From the NCBI RefSeq assembly GCF_003206615.1, contig NZ_PZJW01000007.1, positions 204,471 through 268,470 of the forward strand: a stretch of DNA of 64,000 bases, read 5' to 3'. The position numbers were made by a program, and so were the translations under genes. Under the pieces are notes generated by a model. It worked only from the letters and a program-made list of their open reading frames with translations. It was not told where the DNA came from and did not search any database. This stretch comes from Salinicola acroporae. GTDB lineage: Bacteria > Pseudomonadota > Gammaproteobacteria > Pseudomonadales > Halomonadaceae. The first letter of the stretch is position 1. The number at the start of each line of letters is the position of its first letter. Shown here piece after piece: positions 54,405 to 64,000 of the stretch.

Positions 54405-55757
54405 TCAGCCCCTTGGGCGGTCGTTGGCAGGGTTAGCCCCGGGGTAACGATCACCAGCGTCACCGATCATGGCGGTGTCCACCTGGAGCGTATCCAGCAG
54501 TTGCCCGGTCGCGGACAGCAGCCGGTAATTGGCCTGGCGTAGCGCGAACGTCGCCTGGACCTGGGCCTGCTGGGCATCATAGAGCTCGGTCTCGCTGTCG
54601 AGCATGTCGAGCAACGTGCGGCGACCGATGTCGAACTGCTTGCGATAGTTGACGCGGGTCTGTTCGCTGGCCTCGACATGACGTTGCAGGAACGGCAACT
54701 GGCTGGTGACGTAGTCGCGCGCGTTCCAGGCCAGCCGCAACTCGTCGCGGATCTCGCGCAGGGAGCGATCGCTGTCGTAGCGCACCGCACGCAGGGCGTC
54801 CTCGCGCGAGCGCATCTCGGCGGCGTCGATGCCGCCGCGATAGAGATTCCAAGACATCACCAGGTCGGCACTCCAGTCATCCGCGTCATTGCCTTCGTAA
54901 TCGTAATCGCGGCTGGCCAGTCGGCTCGCCTCGGCGCGAAAGGTGGGCAGGAAATTGCCACGCTCGGCGGCGACCTCGTGCTGGGCAGCGGCGATCGAGT
55001 GGGAAGCGGAAATGACCAGCGGATTGTTGGCCGTGGCCATGGCCATGGCGGCGTCGAAGTCGCCAGGCACGCCGTGCATATCGACATCGTCCGGCAAGGT
55101 CAGGTTCTTGGGCGATTCGCCGACATAGCGGACGAAGGCGGAAACGGCGTCGTCCAGGTTGTTGCGCGCAGCGATCAGGCTCGCCTGGGCCTGGGCGAGA
55201 CGGCCATCGACCTGGCTGGTATCGGTAGCCGTGCCGGCCCCCAACTCCTCACGGCGCCGGATGTCGGCCGCGATGCGCTGATGAGTGTCGACATTGCGCT
55301 GCGCCAGCTCGAGCAGGCGCTGCGACCGCAACACGTCGAGATAGCTCTGAACCGTGACCAGGCCCACCTGGTTGGCCGCCGCCGCGACCTGCCAGCGCTG
55401 GTAGTCGCTCTCGGCATCCGCCTGGCGGATACGCTCGAGCGTCGTGTTACCGTCCCAGATCAGCTGCGAAAGCGTGAGATAGGCGCGCCGATAGCTGTGG
55501 GGATCGCTGGACTGCGAGATGCCATCGGTCTCGCTCTCGTTCTCGCCATAGCCGACGCGCGCTTCCAGATCGACGGAGGGGAGATAGGCGCCCCGTTGCG
55601 CCCTGGCGTCCTCCAGGTTCTGCTGATAGCGCGCCATCTCGGTGCGCGTACTGGGATACTCCATGACAGCCTGGGTCACGGCCTCGGTCAAGGTTTGCGC
55701 CTGAGCGCTGCCGGCTAATGTCGCGATACCGGCGGACAGAACCCATCTCTTCATCAT
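54405..55757 (-). CDS. lapE: TolC-family outer membrane channel LapE
   Basis: About 450 residues: signal peptide ending AGSAQA-Q, then a TolC helical barrel with duplicated halves (LEDARAQRGAYLPSVDLEAR and VAAERGNFLPTFRAEASRL). Outer membrane exit channel for the adhesin. ATG 55757 with GGTGAG upstream gives a normal signal peptide; ATG 55799 overlaps the lapC stop (ATGA) and would add 14 residues. Placed between lapC and lapD, as part of a complete LapBCE exporter. Confidence 0.92.
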   Translation of the reverse strand: MMKRWVLSAGIATLAGSAQAQTLTEAVTQAVMEYPSTRTEMARYQQNLEDARAQRGAYLPSVDLEARVGYGENESETDGISQSSDPHSYRRAYLTLSQLIWDGNTTLERIRQADAESDYQRWQVAAAANQVGLVTVQSYLDVLRSQRLLELAQRNVDTHQRIAADIRRREELGAGTATDTSQVDGRLAQAQASLIAARNNLDDAVSAFVRYVGESPKNLTLPDDVDMHGVPGDFDAAMAMATANNPLVISASHSIAAAQHEVAAERGNFLPTFRAEASRLASRDYDYEGNDADDWSADLVMSWNLYRGGIDAAEMRSREDALRAVRYDSDRSLREIRDELRLAWNARDYVTSQLPFLQRHVEASEQTRVNYRKQFDIGRRTLLDMLDSETELYDAQQAQVQATFALRQANYRLLSATGQLLDTLQVDTAMIGDAGDRYPGANPANDRPRG

Positions 55758-55795
55758 CACGCTTGTCTCACCCCGTTTCTTGTCTCGCTGCGCAC

Positions 55796-57199
55796 TCATC
55801 GTTCACGCATCGCGCCCTGCTGCGCCCGAAGTATCGGTTTCAGCAGGTACTGCAAAATGGTCTGCTCGCCGGTAATGATATCTACCGTGGCCTGCATGCC
55901 TGGAATGATCGCCAGGTCGTCGACGCTCTTGCCCAGATGATTGCTATCGGTACGGACCGTCACCTCATAGAACGTGTTGCCCTTTTCGTCTTCTTCGGTG
56001 TCCGGGCTGATTCGCATGACCCGCCCCTTCATACCGCCGTAGATAGTGAAGTCATAGGCCGAGAACTTGACCGTGGCGGGCTGGCCTGCACGAATGAAGC
56101 CCACATCCCGCGGCGAGATCTTGGCCTGGACCAGCAGTTGGTCCTCGATCGGCACGATCTCCATCAGGCTGGCACCGGGATCGACCACGCCACCGATGGT
56201 ATTGACGTTGATCGACTGCACGCTGCCTCGAACCGGCGACGTGATCAGAGTGCGATCGACCCGATCCTGGAGGCTGACGCGGCCCTGCTGGAGACTGTCG
56301 AGCTTGTTTCGTGCTTCGGTCAGGGCGTCGGCGCTTCGCGACCGGAACTGCGCGGCGACGTCCCGACGCTTGCTGATCGCTTCCTGCAACTCCGACTGCT
56401 TGGCCGGGATCGACAGTTGCGCAGACTCCAGCTCACCGCGCTGGTCGTTGACCTGACGCTGCAGATTGAGCAGGTCGACCTGGGAGACGATGCCTTCCTT
56501 CACCAGCGGCGCGGTGATACCCAACTGCTGGCGTGACAGTTGATAGCTGCGCGACAACGAATCCGCCTTGGCCCGCAACTCCTGCAGCTCCTGCTGACGC
56601 TGCTGGATCTGCGCGGCCGCCTGATCGAGCTGGGAACGCAAGCCGTTGATCCGCTCGTTGTAGGCGCTGGAGGCGGCGCTGTAGATATCCTGATTGGTGG
56701 CCTCGAACTCATCGCTCAACGGAATCTTATGGGCCGACACGCTGACCTGATCCCGCCATTCCGGGGCGTCGGGCGATACTGTGACGGAGGCGAGCTCCGC
56801 CTGGTACTGCGCCACGGAGGCCTGCAAGCCGGCCAGGGTCGAGTTGCGTTCGGCCAGGTCGGAGGTCGCTCGCGTCGGATCGATCCGCGCCAGCGGCTGG
56901 CCAGCATCGACCACGTCGCCTTCGTCGACGTAGATCTCGCGAACGATGCCGCCTTCCAGGTTCTGGATCGTCTGTAGCCGGGACGAGGGAACCACCTGCC
57001 CGGTACCACGCGTCACCACTTCGATGCTCGACAGCCCGGCCCACACCAGGAATGCGATGAGCGCGGCCAACAGCACCCAGATGATGATGCGCGAGCGCCA
57101 CGGCGTTGCCAGCAGTGTCGCGGCACTGGCATCGTCGGCCAGCTCGAGCTCGCGCGCGCTCGGCCGAGGCCACTTGACGACATTATCCGCGCTGGCCAT
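55796..57199 (-). CDS. lapC: type I secretion membrane fusion protein LapC (HlyD family)
   Basis: 467 residues. Short cytoplasmic N-terminus, one membrane helix (about 36-57), lipoyl half-motifs (LEGGIVREIYVDEGDVV), a long coiled-coil (about 120-310) and a beta-barrel domain with the HlyD signature near the C-terminus (PGMQATVDIITGEQTILQYL). Links LapB to LapE. AGGAGGTGCGCC precedes the ATG. Overlaps lapB by 17 bases. Confidence 0.94.
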   Translation of the reverse strand: MASADNVVKWPRPSARELELADDASAATLLATPWRSRIIIWVLLAALIAFLVWAGLSSIEVVTRGTGQVVPSSRLQTIQNLEGGIVREIYVDEGDVVDAGQPLARIDPTRATSDLAERNSTLAGLQASVAQYQAELASVTVSPDAPEWRDQVSVSAHKIPLSDEFEATNQDIYSAASSAYNERINGLRSQLDQAAAQIQQRQQELQELRAKADSLSRSYQLSRQQLGITAPLVKEGIVSQVDLLNLQRQVNDQRGELESAQLSIPAKQSELQEAISKRRDVAAQFRSRSADALTEARNKLDSLQQGRVSLQDRVDRTLITSPVRGSVQSINVNTIGGVVDPGASLMEIVPIEDQLLVQAKISPRDVGFIRAGQPATVKFSAYDFTIYGGMKGRVMRISPDTEEDEKGNTFYEVTVRTDSNHLGKSVDDLAIIPGMQATVDIITGEQTILQYLLKPILRAQQGAMRER

Positions 57200-59405
57200 G
57201 GCGCACCTCCTGCTGGCCGTCGGCCTGAGACACTGTCGAGTTCGGTTCCGCGGGAGCCTGGACGCGACCCTCGTTGAGCGCCTTGAGAACGGTCGCCTTG
57301 GGTCCGTCGGCGATCACCCGGCCGGAATCCAGCACGATGATCCGATCGGCCACTTCCAGCATCGAGCTCTTGTGCGTCACCAGCACCAGGGTCTGGCTTC
57401 GGGGCAGGTCACGCAACGTGCGGCGCAGCATTGCCTCCGCGCGGTTATCCATATGCGAGCCGGGCTCATCCAGCAGCAGCAGCGAAGGGTTGGTCAGAAT
57501 CGCTCGCGCCAGCAGCACCGTCTGGCGCTGTCCGCTGGAAAGCAGTCGTCCTCCCTCACCGATCTGGCGATCCAGGCCATCGGGATCGCGTCGGGTGAAC
57601 TCGCCCACCCCAGCGATATCCGCTGCGCGCTGGACCGCCTCGTCACTGGCGTAGGGTTGGCCGAGGATGATGTTGTCGCGAACCGAGCCGAAGAACAGCG
57701 AGCTGTCCTGGCCGGCGAATCCGATATGCCGGCGCACGTCCGCGGGATGAATCTGGTTGATATCGAGCCCATCGATTCGCACGCTGCCCGCGGTCGAACG
57801 ATAGAGACCGCTCATCAGCCGCTCGACGGTGCTCTTGCCGGCGCCCATGCGGCCGATGATCGCCACCCGCTCTCCCGGTTCGATGGTGAACGAGACGTCG
57901 GTCAGCACTTCCGGGGACTGCTCGCCGTAACGAAAACCGACGTGATCGAACTCGATGCGCATGTTGAGCTTGTCGCGATGGACGTAGTTCTTGGCCTTGT
58001 CGACCTCGTCGGGCAGGTGCATGATCTGGTCGATCGCCGCCATCGCACTGCGGGTCTGACCGAACCGCGTGATCAGCAGCGCCATCTGCGCCAACGGCTG
58101 CAGGGCACGGCCGGTCAGCATCACGGCCGCGATCAGCCCGCCCATCGACAGCTCGGCGTTGCCGATCAGGTAGACCCCGAGCACCACCAGCGCCACCGTA
58201 GAGAGCTGATTGACCGACATGGTCAGCGACGAGACCGAGGTCGAGAGATTGCGGCTCTTGACGCCCCACTTGGCGATTTCTCCGACGGCCCGCTCGTAGC
58301 GGCGTTGGGTCTCGCCCTGGGCATTGGCGAGCTTGATGCTTTCCAGCCCGGCCACGCTCTCCACCAGCCGTGCGTGCTTTTCCGTCGCCAGGCGCGAGCC
58401 CAGTTCGATCGAGCGCTTCAGTGGCCACTGGATGATGACGCTATAGCCGATCAGGATCAGCAGCGCGACGATCGGCACCCATACCAGCGCACCGCCAACG
58501 ATCCATATCACCAGCAGAAACAGAATCGCGAACGGCAGATCGACCAGGGTGGTCATGGTCATCGAGGTAAAGAAATCGCGAACGGAATCGAACTCCTGCA
58601 GATGCTTGACGAAGGCACCCACCGATACCGGGCGCGCTTCCATCCTCAGATTCATCACCTTGGCGAATATCTTGGCCGACAGCAGCACCTCCGACTTCTT
58701 GCCCGCCGTATCGAGAAACCACGACCGGACCTGACGCATCAGAAGGTCGAAACCGACGACGATCGCCATCCCCGTCGCCAGCACCCAAAGCGTATCTAAC
58801 GCCAGGTTCGGCACCACCTTGTCGTAGACGTTCATGGTGAAAAGCGGTGCCGCCAGGGCGAACAGGTTGATCAGTAACGAGGCGATCAGAACGTCGCGAT
58901 AGATCGGTGTCGAGAGCTTGAGCGTCGACCAGAACCAATGCCCTTCGGCGAGCTTGACCGTCTCCGGGGCGCGAGCATCGAACCGATGTTCCCGACGAGC
59001 GTAGATCACTTGGCCGGTGGCCTGTTCGATCAGCGATTCCATGTCGACGGTCTGGGTGCCTTCCGCTTCCGGCAGGTAGACCGTCGCCTGTTGGCGCTGG
59101 GCATCGCGCGCCAGCATCACTACGGCACGCCGCCCCTGCAGGATCACGATGCAAGGCAACAGGATATCGGCCACGCGATCGGCGCGCTGACTCACCAGCT
59201 TGGCCGAGAGCCCCGCTTTCTGCGCCGCTCGCGGAACCAGCGACAGCGTCAGCCTGCCGTCGTCCAGCGGCAAGCCGTCGCTGATCACATCGGCCGATTT
59301 CGGCGTGCCGTGATGGCGGGAGAGAAAGACCAGCGCACCCAGTAGCGGGTCGATCTCCTTCTCCCCGGCCGGATCCGGGCGAAGCGGTGTCGGTTCATCA
59401 ACCAA
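57183..59405 (-). CDS. lapB: type I secretion ABC ATPase/permease LapB
   Basis: 740 residues. N-terminal C39-like domain without the catalytic Cys (about 15-140), six-helix exporter domain, then an ABC domain with Walker A GRMGAGKST, signature LSSGQRQ, Walker B LLLLDEPGSHMD and H-loop VTHKSS. Drives export of the RTX adhesin. The start is TTG 59405 with AGGAG 8 bases upstream; no in-frame ATG fits better. It starts 32 bases after the adhesin stop. Confidence 0.94.
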   Translation of the reverse strand: MVDEPTPLRPDPAGEKEIDPLLGALVFLSRHHGTPKSADVISDGLPLDDGRLTLSLVPRAAQKAGLSAKLVSQRADRVADILLPCIVILQGRRAVVMLARDAQRQQATVYLPEAEGTQTVDMESLIEQATGQVIYARREHRFDARAPETVKLAEGHWFWSTLKLSTPIYRDVLIASLLINLFALAAPLFTMNVYDKVVPNLALDTLWVLATGMAIVVGFDLLMRQVRSWFLDTAGKKSEVLLSAKIFAKVMNLRMEARPVSVGAFVKHLQEFDSVRDFFTSMTMTTLVDLPFAILFLLVIWIVGGALVWVPIVALLILIGYSVIIQWPLKRSIELGSRLATEKHARLVESVAGLESIKLANAQGETQRRYERAVGEIAKWGVKSRNLSTSVSSLTMSVNQLSTVALVVLGVYLIGNAELSMGGLIAAVMLTGRALQPLAQMALLITRFGQTRSAMAAIDQIMHLPDEVDKAKNYVHRDKLNMRIEFDHVGFRYGEQSPEVLTDVSFTIEPGERVAIIGRMGAGKSTVERLMSGLYRSTAGSVRIDGLDINQIHPADVRRHIGFAGQDSSLFFGSVRDNIILGQPYASDEAVQRAADIAGVGEFTRRDPDGLDRQIGEGGRLLSSGQRQTVLLARAILTNPSLLLLDEPGSHMDNRAEAMLRRTLRDLPRSQTLVLVTHKSSMLEVADRIIVLDSGRVIADGPKATVLKALNEGRVQAPAEPNSTVSQADGQQEVRHGQRG

Positions 59406-59437
59406 ACCAGTGGTCTCCTGTCATTCGGCGGCCATCC

Positions 59438-62400
59438 TCAGCCGTCGAGATTCGTCTTGAGGTTGCCGTGATCCAGCAGCGACTTGATGATTTCGGTATC
59501 CGAACCGCCGAGGGTTGTCATGTCGACGTTACTGAAGACGATCTTCTGCGTCACGGCACCGTCCGGGCCACCTGTCTTGATCTCCAGCGTCGAGCCACCG
59601 CTGGTGGCGGTGCCCGGCGCGCCGCCGGCCTCGCCCTTGACGAAGTGCAACTGCTGAGCCGCCAGTGAGGCCAGGTCGGCGTTGGAAAGACTCGAGTTAC
59701 CGATGTCGAGCATATCGGAGAGGTCGAGCCGATCACCGCCATCGCCGCCCTTGAAGTCGGTGATGCGATCGACCGCCGGGGCGCTCGGGGCGCCCTGATC
59801 GCCCCGCATCCAGGCAAAGGTATCGCTGCCGTCGCCGCCCGTCAGAATATCGTTGCCCTTGCCACCTTCGAGACGGTCGGCGCCAGCGCCGCCGTCGAGC
59901 GTATCGTTGCCGGCGCCACCGGCCAAGGTGTCGCGACCGGCACCGCCACTCAGGGTATCGTTGCCCTCGCCCCCGCGCAGGATATCGTTGCCATCGCCGC
60001 CGGTGAGGATGTCATTTCCCCTGCCGCCGATCAGTACGTCGTCGCCCTTGCCACCATTGAGCGTCGCGCCGCTGTCGTTGGCCATCAGGGTGTCGTTGCC
60101 GTCGCTGCCGGTCAGCGTTTGCCCGCGCTGATAGTCGACGGTGACCGCCGCCGTGTCGATGGTGCCATCACTACCGGTGAGCGTGTAGTCGGTCCTCAGC
60201 GTCGTGGTCATGTCGGCGGCGTTGGCATAGCCGATCTTCATCGACAGGTCGTAGGTTTCGGCACCATAGCCGTCGAGTAGCCCCGAGCCGCTATCCTTCA
60301 CGTTCATGACGGCAACGGTATAGCTCCTGTCGGCGCCGCTCGTATTGGTAAAGGTGCCGCCGTTGGCCAACGCGCTGAAGTAGTTATCTCCGGCGCCCCT
60401 ATAGGCCAGCGCTACACTGCCAGCGACGTTGGTCGCCAGGGTCAGGGATTCGCCGGCACGCAGGGTCAATGTCATGAGATCGTTGGCATTGCTGCCGAAT
60501 CCCGACAGCCAGTTGCCGCCGGCCAGACTACCGCGCACCACGGTCGCCGCGGTGTTGGCTGCCTGGGCAACGGTGGAGAAGCTGCCGCGATCGAGGGTGA
60601 AACTGTCGACGCTGCGCTTGTCCTGAGTCTGTACGCTGGCCGCGGTGAAATCGGACGCACGATCCTTCCAGCCGGTGGTCAGCGTCAGCCCGTTGGTGGT
60701 CGCCGTACTACCCGCCGCAATGGCGTCATTGGCGAGCAGCACGTCGGCACCGATGCTCAGGCTCGGGCTCAGGATATTGGTGATGATGTGGTCGTCATGC
60801 GCCGAGGTCACGCCGTTCTTGACGTTGATGTTCATCACCCCGCTGGCGGTGTCGCCGTCGGCATCGCTGAGAGTGTAACGAATGGCGTCGGTACCGAAGC
60901 TGCCCAGCTTCGCCGTGTAGCGATAGCTGCCATCGTCCATGTCCATGGTCAGCTTGCCGCCCAGCTCGGTGGTGACGCCGAGCTTGTGCGAGCTACCGTC
61001 GTAGGTGTAGGTGGCGCCGCTCGACGAGGCGCTGACAGCGCCGCTGCTCTTGTCGAAGGCGTAGGTCACGCCGTCGACCACCAGGCTCTTGATGTAGCCA
61101 CCATCCCCGCCGAGTGACGACAACCCATGCGCGGTACCACTCAACAGGCCATCCTGCAGCAGCGGCATCTGCACCGTCCTCGCGACCACGTCATCGAGCG
61201 CATTGAGGTCGCGGATGATCATGGCGTCGGTATCGTCACCGGTGCGGCCATCGTAGGCTACCGGATTGAGATAGGTCTGACTCACGTCACCACCGATACC
61301 CAGCGCCAGAGAGTCGATGGCGTTCTTGCCGAGAAAAGCCTTCCAGGCCGCCTCTTCGCTGGCATCGATACCGTCGCCCCGATTGACATCCACGGTATTG
61401 CCCGGATTGGCCTGTGATGCCGTCGGATAGGCGCTCGACAAGGTGGGTTCGCCATCGGAGAAGAAGTACGAGACGTTCTGCACTTCACCGGTCAGCTTAC
61501 CGCTGCCGTTCCAGGCAGTCTGGGCATTGCTCAGCGCGTAATCGTAGTTGGTACCGCCATTGGCCTGCAGTGCGTCGACGGCCTTGAGCGCATCGGCGAC
61601 CGTCATCCACTGCTTGGGCGAGCTATCAAGCTGATCGGAGAACGGTGCCAGCGCCACCTTGACGTTACCGATGTCGTCATAGCGACCGAGCATCTCGCGA
61701 ATCGACTGCTGCAGCACCTGCAGCCGCGTCTGTTCGACACCATCCACCGTGACCCTGTCATTCATGCTGCCAGACGTATCCACCACCACCAGCACATTAG
61801 TGTTGATCGCCCCCTGCACGAAGTTGACGTCACGCGTGCTGGCTACCGGCGAGTCGTCCTCGACAGTGACGCCGATGCTGCTGTTGGCGCTCAAGCTACC
61901 ATCGCTGACCTTGACCCCGAGATTGAAGCTCAGGGTATCTTCACCGCTCTTCGGGTGATCGATGCCGGCTTTCAGCGAGACCTGATACTGGCCGTTGGCG
62001 TCGATGGTGACGCGAATCACCTCCTTGCCACCGGCCGAGCCGATCAGCGTGCCACTGTTGCTGCCACTCCAGGTGATCGCGGTGCCACCCGAGGTCAACG
62101 CCGTGGTCGGCGCCATCAGTGTATAGGTCAGCTTGTCGCCATCGACATCGGTGGCGACCACACGGCCACTGGCGGTCGCTGAATCGGTCGTGTCGGACGT
62201 GCCCTGGGTATCCGGCGCACCACCCGGCAACCCCTCTTCGGAGACAGTGGCGCTGTAGCCCTGCGCCACGATCACCGGCGCATCGTTGACCGCATGCACG
62301 GTGACAGGAATGGCCACGCTGGTGGTCGCGCTGTCGCCGTTGCTACTCTCGGTCGACGTGACCGCGGCGGTCAGGTTGATCGTGCCGTTGTAGTTGGCCG

Positions 62401-64000
62401 CCGGTTTGAGGGTCAGCGTATTGAGATTCCAGCCGCTCAGATCCACGCTTGTGCTGCCGCTACCGCTGCCGCCGACGAAAGTATGGCTGCCATCGCTCAA
62501 CGTCGCGCCTGCCGGAATACCGCTCAGCCGGACGCCGCTGAGCGTCTCCGAGCCATCGGTGTCGGTCAGTGCTGTGGCGATCTTGGACAGATGGATCACC
62601 GAGTCCTCGTCACCTTCGTTCATGGCGTAGAGCTGGTAGTAGCCATTGCCATGGCCATCGCTGCCGAGCAGCCCGGAGTGGTTGACGTTGGCGGCGTCGA
62701 GCGCACTGACATCCTGCATCAACACGTAGTTGGCAGTGTTGAGAGGCTGCGGGGCACTGCCGTTGACGCCGACGTTGAGGCTGTAGTTACCCGCGCCGGC
62801 CTGGTTGTGATGATAGAGATCCAGGGTGTAGTAACCGCTCACGGTGGGCTGGAACGAGCCCGAGTAGGCACCAGCGGAACCGCCCCAGGTCGCCTGGGCG
62901 ACCACGTTGCCGCCGACCAGCAGGCGAATACTGTCATCGCCGACCCCGCTGAAGGCATAGGTCTTGCCCGCTTCCAGATACATCAGGCCAGAGAGGTGCG
63001 TCCCAGTGCCAGCGGCGACGTTGCTATTGACGGCATTGGTGGTATTGCCACTGCTCGCCGGCGTGCCGGCAGCGTCGATCGTCGACTGTAGAGTCGCGGG
63101 GTTGGCACCATTGCCGTCGGTGCCCAGCGCCAGATTGGCAAAGGTTTCCTTGAGCAATCCGCTACCGTTGGCGCTATTGCCGCTCAGCGTCAGCGAGGGC
63201 GCATCAGCCACTGCCGTGACATTGATCGTGGCTGTCGCCGGCGTGGCGTCCTTGCCACCCTGATTGTCGATAGCCGTGTACTTGAGCGAGGTGGTACCCG
63301 ACCAGTTGCCATCAGGCTTGAAGTAAACCGTCGCGCCATTGTTGCTGGCTGACAGCGTCGCACCGGCGGCCAACTGCTGGGTGCCCGCCGCATCGCTGTA
63401 GAATTTGCCGTTGGCCCCCAGAGCCGTGAGCTGGAAGCTCGCGATCGTGCCATCGGCATCCGTACCCGATAGATTGACCGCGATCAGGGGTGACGGATCT
63501 TCACTACCCGTGACGCTGACATCGCGTGCTTCCGGCAGCTCGTTGGTACCCGCGATAGTCACCGAGATTGTCTTCGTCGTGCCATCGAGAGTGGTCACGG
63601 TGAAGCTCTCGACCTTGCTCTCACCTGCCTTCAGATACTGCACGGCACTGTTGGCCACGCTGTAGCTCCAGTTGCCTCCAGCGGTGATGGCGAGTGTACC
63701 CAGGGTGCCGGCGGCAGCACTGGCATGACCCGGCACGAAGGCACTCTGCGCATAGTCAGCATCGGTGACCGTCAAGGCGCCGTTTGTCGTCAGATTACCT
63801 GCGGCGTTGACGTTGGTGTCCTCGATCACCGAGCCGGTGTCGGCACCAGTGATGACCGGTACGTCATTGGTACCCGTCACCGTCACGGTCAGCGTCGAGG
63901 TGGCAGTGCCGCCTTGGCCGTCGCTGACGGTGTAGCTGATCTGGGTGGTGTCGGTCTGACCCGCGGCCAGGCGATCGAACGCCGTGCCCGGATTGAAGCT
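59438..64000 (-). CDS. lapA: giant LapA/BapA-type RTX adhesin (3' part; continues beyond the window)
   Basis: At least 1520 residues are in the window and the frame is open to base 64000, so the N-terminus is missing. In order from the N-side: VCBS/cadherin-like repeats (about 63450-64000, [20 protein letters not shown]), a PA14-like domain (about 62730-63150, [24 protein letters not shown]), more VCBS-like parts, a von Willebrand A domain with MIDAS motif DTSGSMN (61761-61780), nine RTX nonapeptides (59813-60055) and a type I secretion signal tail with SDTFAW before it. Secreted by LapBCE and held on the cell surface in LapA systems. The ATG at 63886 is only an internal Met. Confidence 0.93.
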   Translation of the reverse strand, partial: SFNPGTAFDRLAAGQTDTTQISYTVSDGQGGTATSTLTVTVTGTNDVPVITGADTGSVIEDTNVNAAGNLTTNGALTVTDADYAQSAFVPGHASAAAGTLGTLAITAGGNWSYSVANSAVQYLKAGESKVESFTVTTLDGTTKTISVTIAGTNELPEARDVSVTGSEDPSPLIAVNLSGTDADGTIASFQLTALGANGKFYSDAAGTQQLAAGATLSASNNGATVYFKPDGNWSGTTSLKYTAIDNQGGKDATPATATINVTAVADAPSLTLSGNSANGSGLLKETFANLALGTDGNGANPATLQSTIDAAGTPASSGNTTNAVNSNVAAGTGTHLSGLMYLEAGKTYAFSGVGDDSIRLLVGGNVVAQATWGGSAGAYSGSFQPTVSGYYTLDLYHHNQAGAGNYSLNVGVNGSAPQPLNTANYVLMQDVSALDAANVNHSGLLGSDGHGNGYYQLYAMNEGDEDSVIHLSKIATALTDTDGSETLSGVRLSGIPAGATLSDGSHTFVGGSGSGSTSVDLSGWNLNTLTLKPAANYNGTINLTAAVTSTESSNGDSATTSVAIPVTVHAVNDAPVIVAQGYSATVSEEGLPGGAPDTQGTSDTTDSATASGRVVATDVDGDKLTYTLMAPTTALTSGGTAITWSGSNSGTLIGSAGGKEVIRVTIDANGQYQVSLKAGIDHPKSGEDTLSFNLGVKVSDGSLSANSSIGVTVEDDSPVASTRDVNFVQGAINTNVLVVVDTSGSMNDRVTVDGVEQTRLQVLQQSIREMLGRYDDIGNVKVALAPFSDQLDSSPKQWMTVADALKAVDALQANGGTNYDYALSNAQTAWNGSGKLTGEVQNVSYFFSDGEPTLSSAYPTASQANPGNTVDVNRGDGIDASEEAAWKAFLGKNAIDSLALGIGGDVSQTYLNPVAYDGRTGDDTDAMIIRDLNALDDVVARTVQMPLLQDGLLSGTAHGLSSLGGDGGYIKSLVVDGVTYAFDKSSGAVSASSSGATYTYDGSSHKLGVTTELGGKLTMDMDDGSYRYTAKLGSFGTDAIRYTLSDADGDTASGVMNINVKNGVTSAHDDHIITNILSPSLSIGADVLLANDAIAAGSTATTNGLTLTTGWKDRASDFTAASVQTQDKRSVDSFTLDRGSFSTVAQAANTAATVVRGSLAGGNWLSGFGSNANDLMTLTLRAGESLTLATNVAGSVALAYRGAGDNYFSALANGGTFTNTSGADRSYTVAVMNVKDSGSGLLDGYGAETYDLSMKIGYANAADMTTTLRTDYTLTGSDGTIDTAAVTVDYQRGQTLTGSDGNDTLMANDSGATLNGGKGDDVLIGGRGNDILTGGDGNDILRGGEGNDTLSGGAGRDTLAGGAGNDTLDGGAGADRLEGGKGNDILTGGDGSDTFAWMRGDQGAPSAPAVDRITDFKGGDGGDRLDLSDMLDIGNSSLSNADLASLAAQQLHFVKGEAGGAPGTATSGGSTLEIKTGGPDGAVTQKIVFSNVDMTTLGGSDTEIIKSLLDHGNLKTNLDG
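59813..60055 (-). repeat. nine RTX calcium-binding nonapeptide repeats
   Basis: Nine consecutive GGxGxDxLx units within the adhesin (first GGKGDDVLI, last GGDGSDTFA). In this family they bind calcium and fold the protein after secretion. Confidence 0.95.

Noticed and set aside
59813..60055. Regular 27-base periodicity that might suggest a CRISPR-like array
   Set aside because: It is the coding pattern of the nine RTX nonapeptides in the adhesin frame.
63886..63886. ATG at 63886 as the true start of the RTX adhesin
   Set aside because: The frame continues upstream to the window edge with typical VCBS sequence, so this Met is internal and the gene is cut by the window.

Overview
This window is chromosomal DNA, rich in G and C, from a gammaproteobacterium. 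Member of the Halomonadaceae (Halomonas, Salinicola or a relative) is my best guess. The evidence is the ftsB-ispD-ispF-truD-surE-pcm-nlpD-rpoS order with a DUF368 gene between pcm and nlpD, the protein sequences, and the codon use. I see no rRNA, tRNA, CRISPR array, phage block or transposase gene. The family assignment is inference; the gene order is seen.

Layout. 1-8132 (all minus strand): the 5' end of a TolC-type gene cut by the window edge, then, in transcription order, ftsB, ispD, ispF, truD, surE, pcm, a DUF368/PopT-like gene, nlpD and rpoS, with several 4-base stop/start overlaps. 8133-13929: a palindromic repeat upstream of ftsB, a YqfO-like protein, two Nudix hydrolases, a MITE-like repeat that supplies a stop codon, a 2OG-Fe(II) oxygenase and two MFS carriers. 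13953-19559: abgR divergent from abgT-abgA-abgB (p-aminobenzoyl-glutamate use). 20087-27085: a complete ebo cluster as three units, eboD-eboE-eboC (plus), eboF (minus) and eboA-eboB (plus). 27191-36463: small membrane protein, lipid A type acyltransferase, pirin, an SDR/amidohydrolase pair with a LysR regulator, a LysR/VOC pair and a ynfL/ynfM-like pair. 36488-46118: a GntR-controlled peptide-type ABC transporter operon with two M20 homologues and an M24 homologue. 46200-49757: TPP riboswitch plus thiC, then a dicarboxylate/glutamate symporter. 49882-51694: CsbD, parvulin, glutaredoxin and EF-hand lipoprotein. 51739-64000: a Lap-type biofilm adhesion system (giant RTX adhesin cut by the right edge, then lapB, lapC, lapE, lapD, lapG).

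The most interesting parts are: the ebo cluster, a conserved but biochemically unresolved system; a 21-bp palindrome shared by the abg and ebo control regions, which suggests a common LysR-type regulator; the ABC/M20/M24 operon, whose M24 member has lost all five canonical metal ligands and whose neighbouring M20 member has lost two; a three-copy intergenic repeat family; and an EF-hand lipoprotein directly downstream of lapG, whose product is calcium-dependent in its family.

Limits: functions come from reading motifs and family resemblance by eye. No database search, structure prediction or RNA folding was run. Start codons were chosen from visible Shine-Dalgarno sequences, overlaps and family N-termini.
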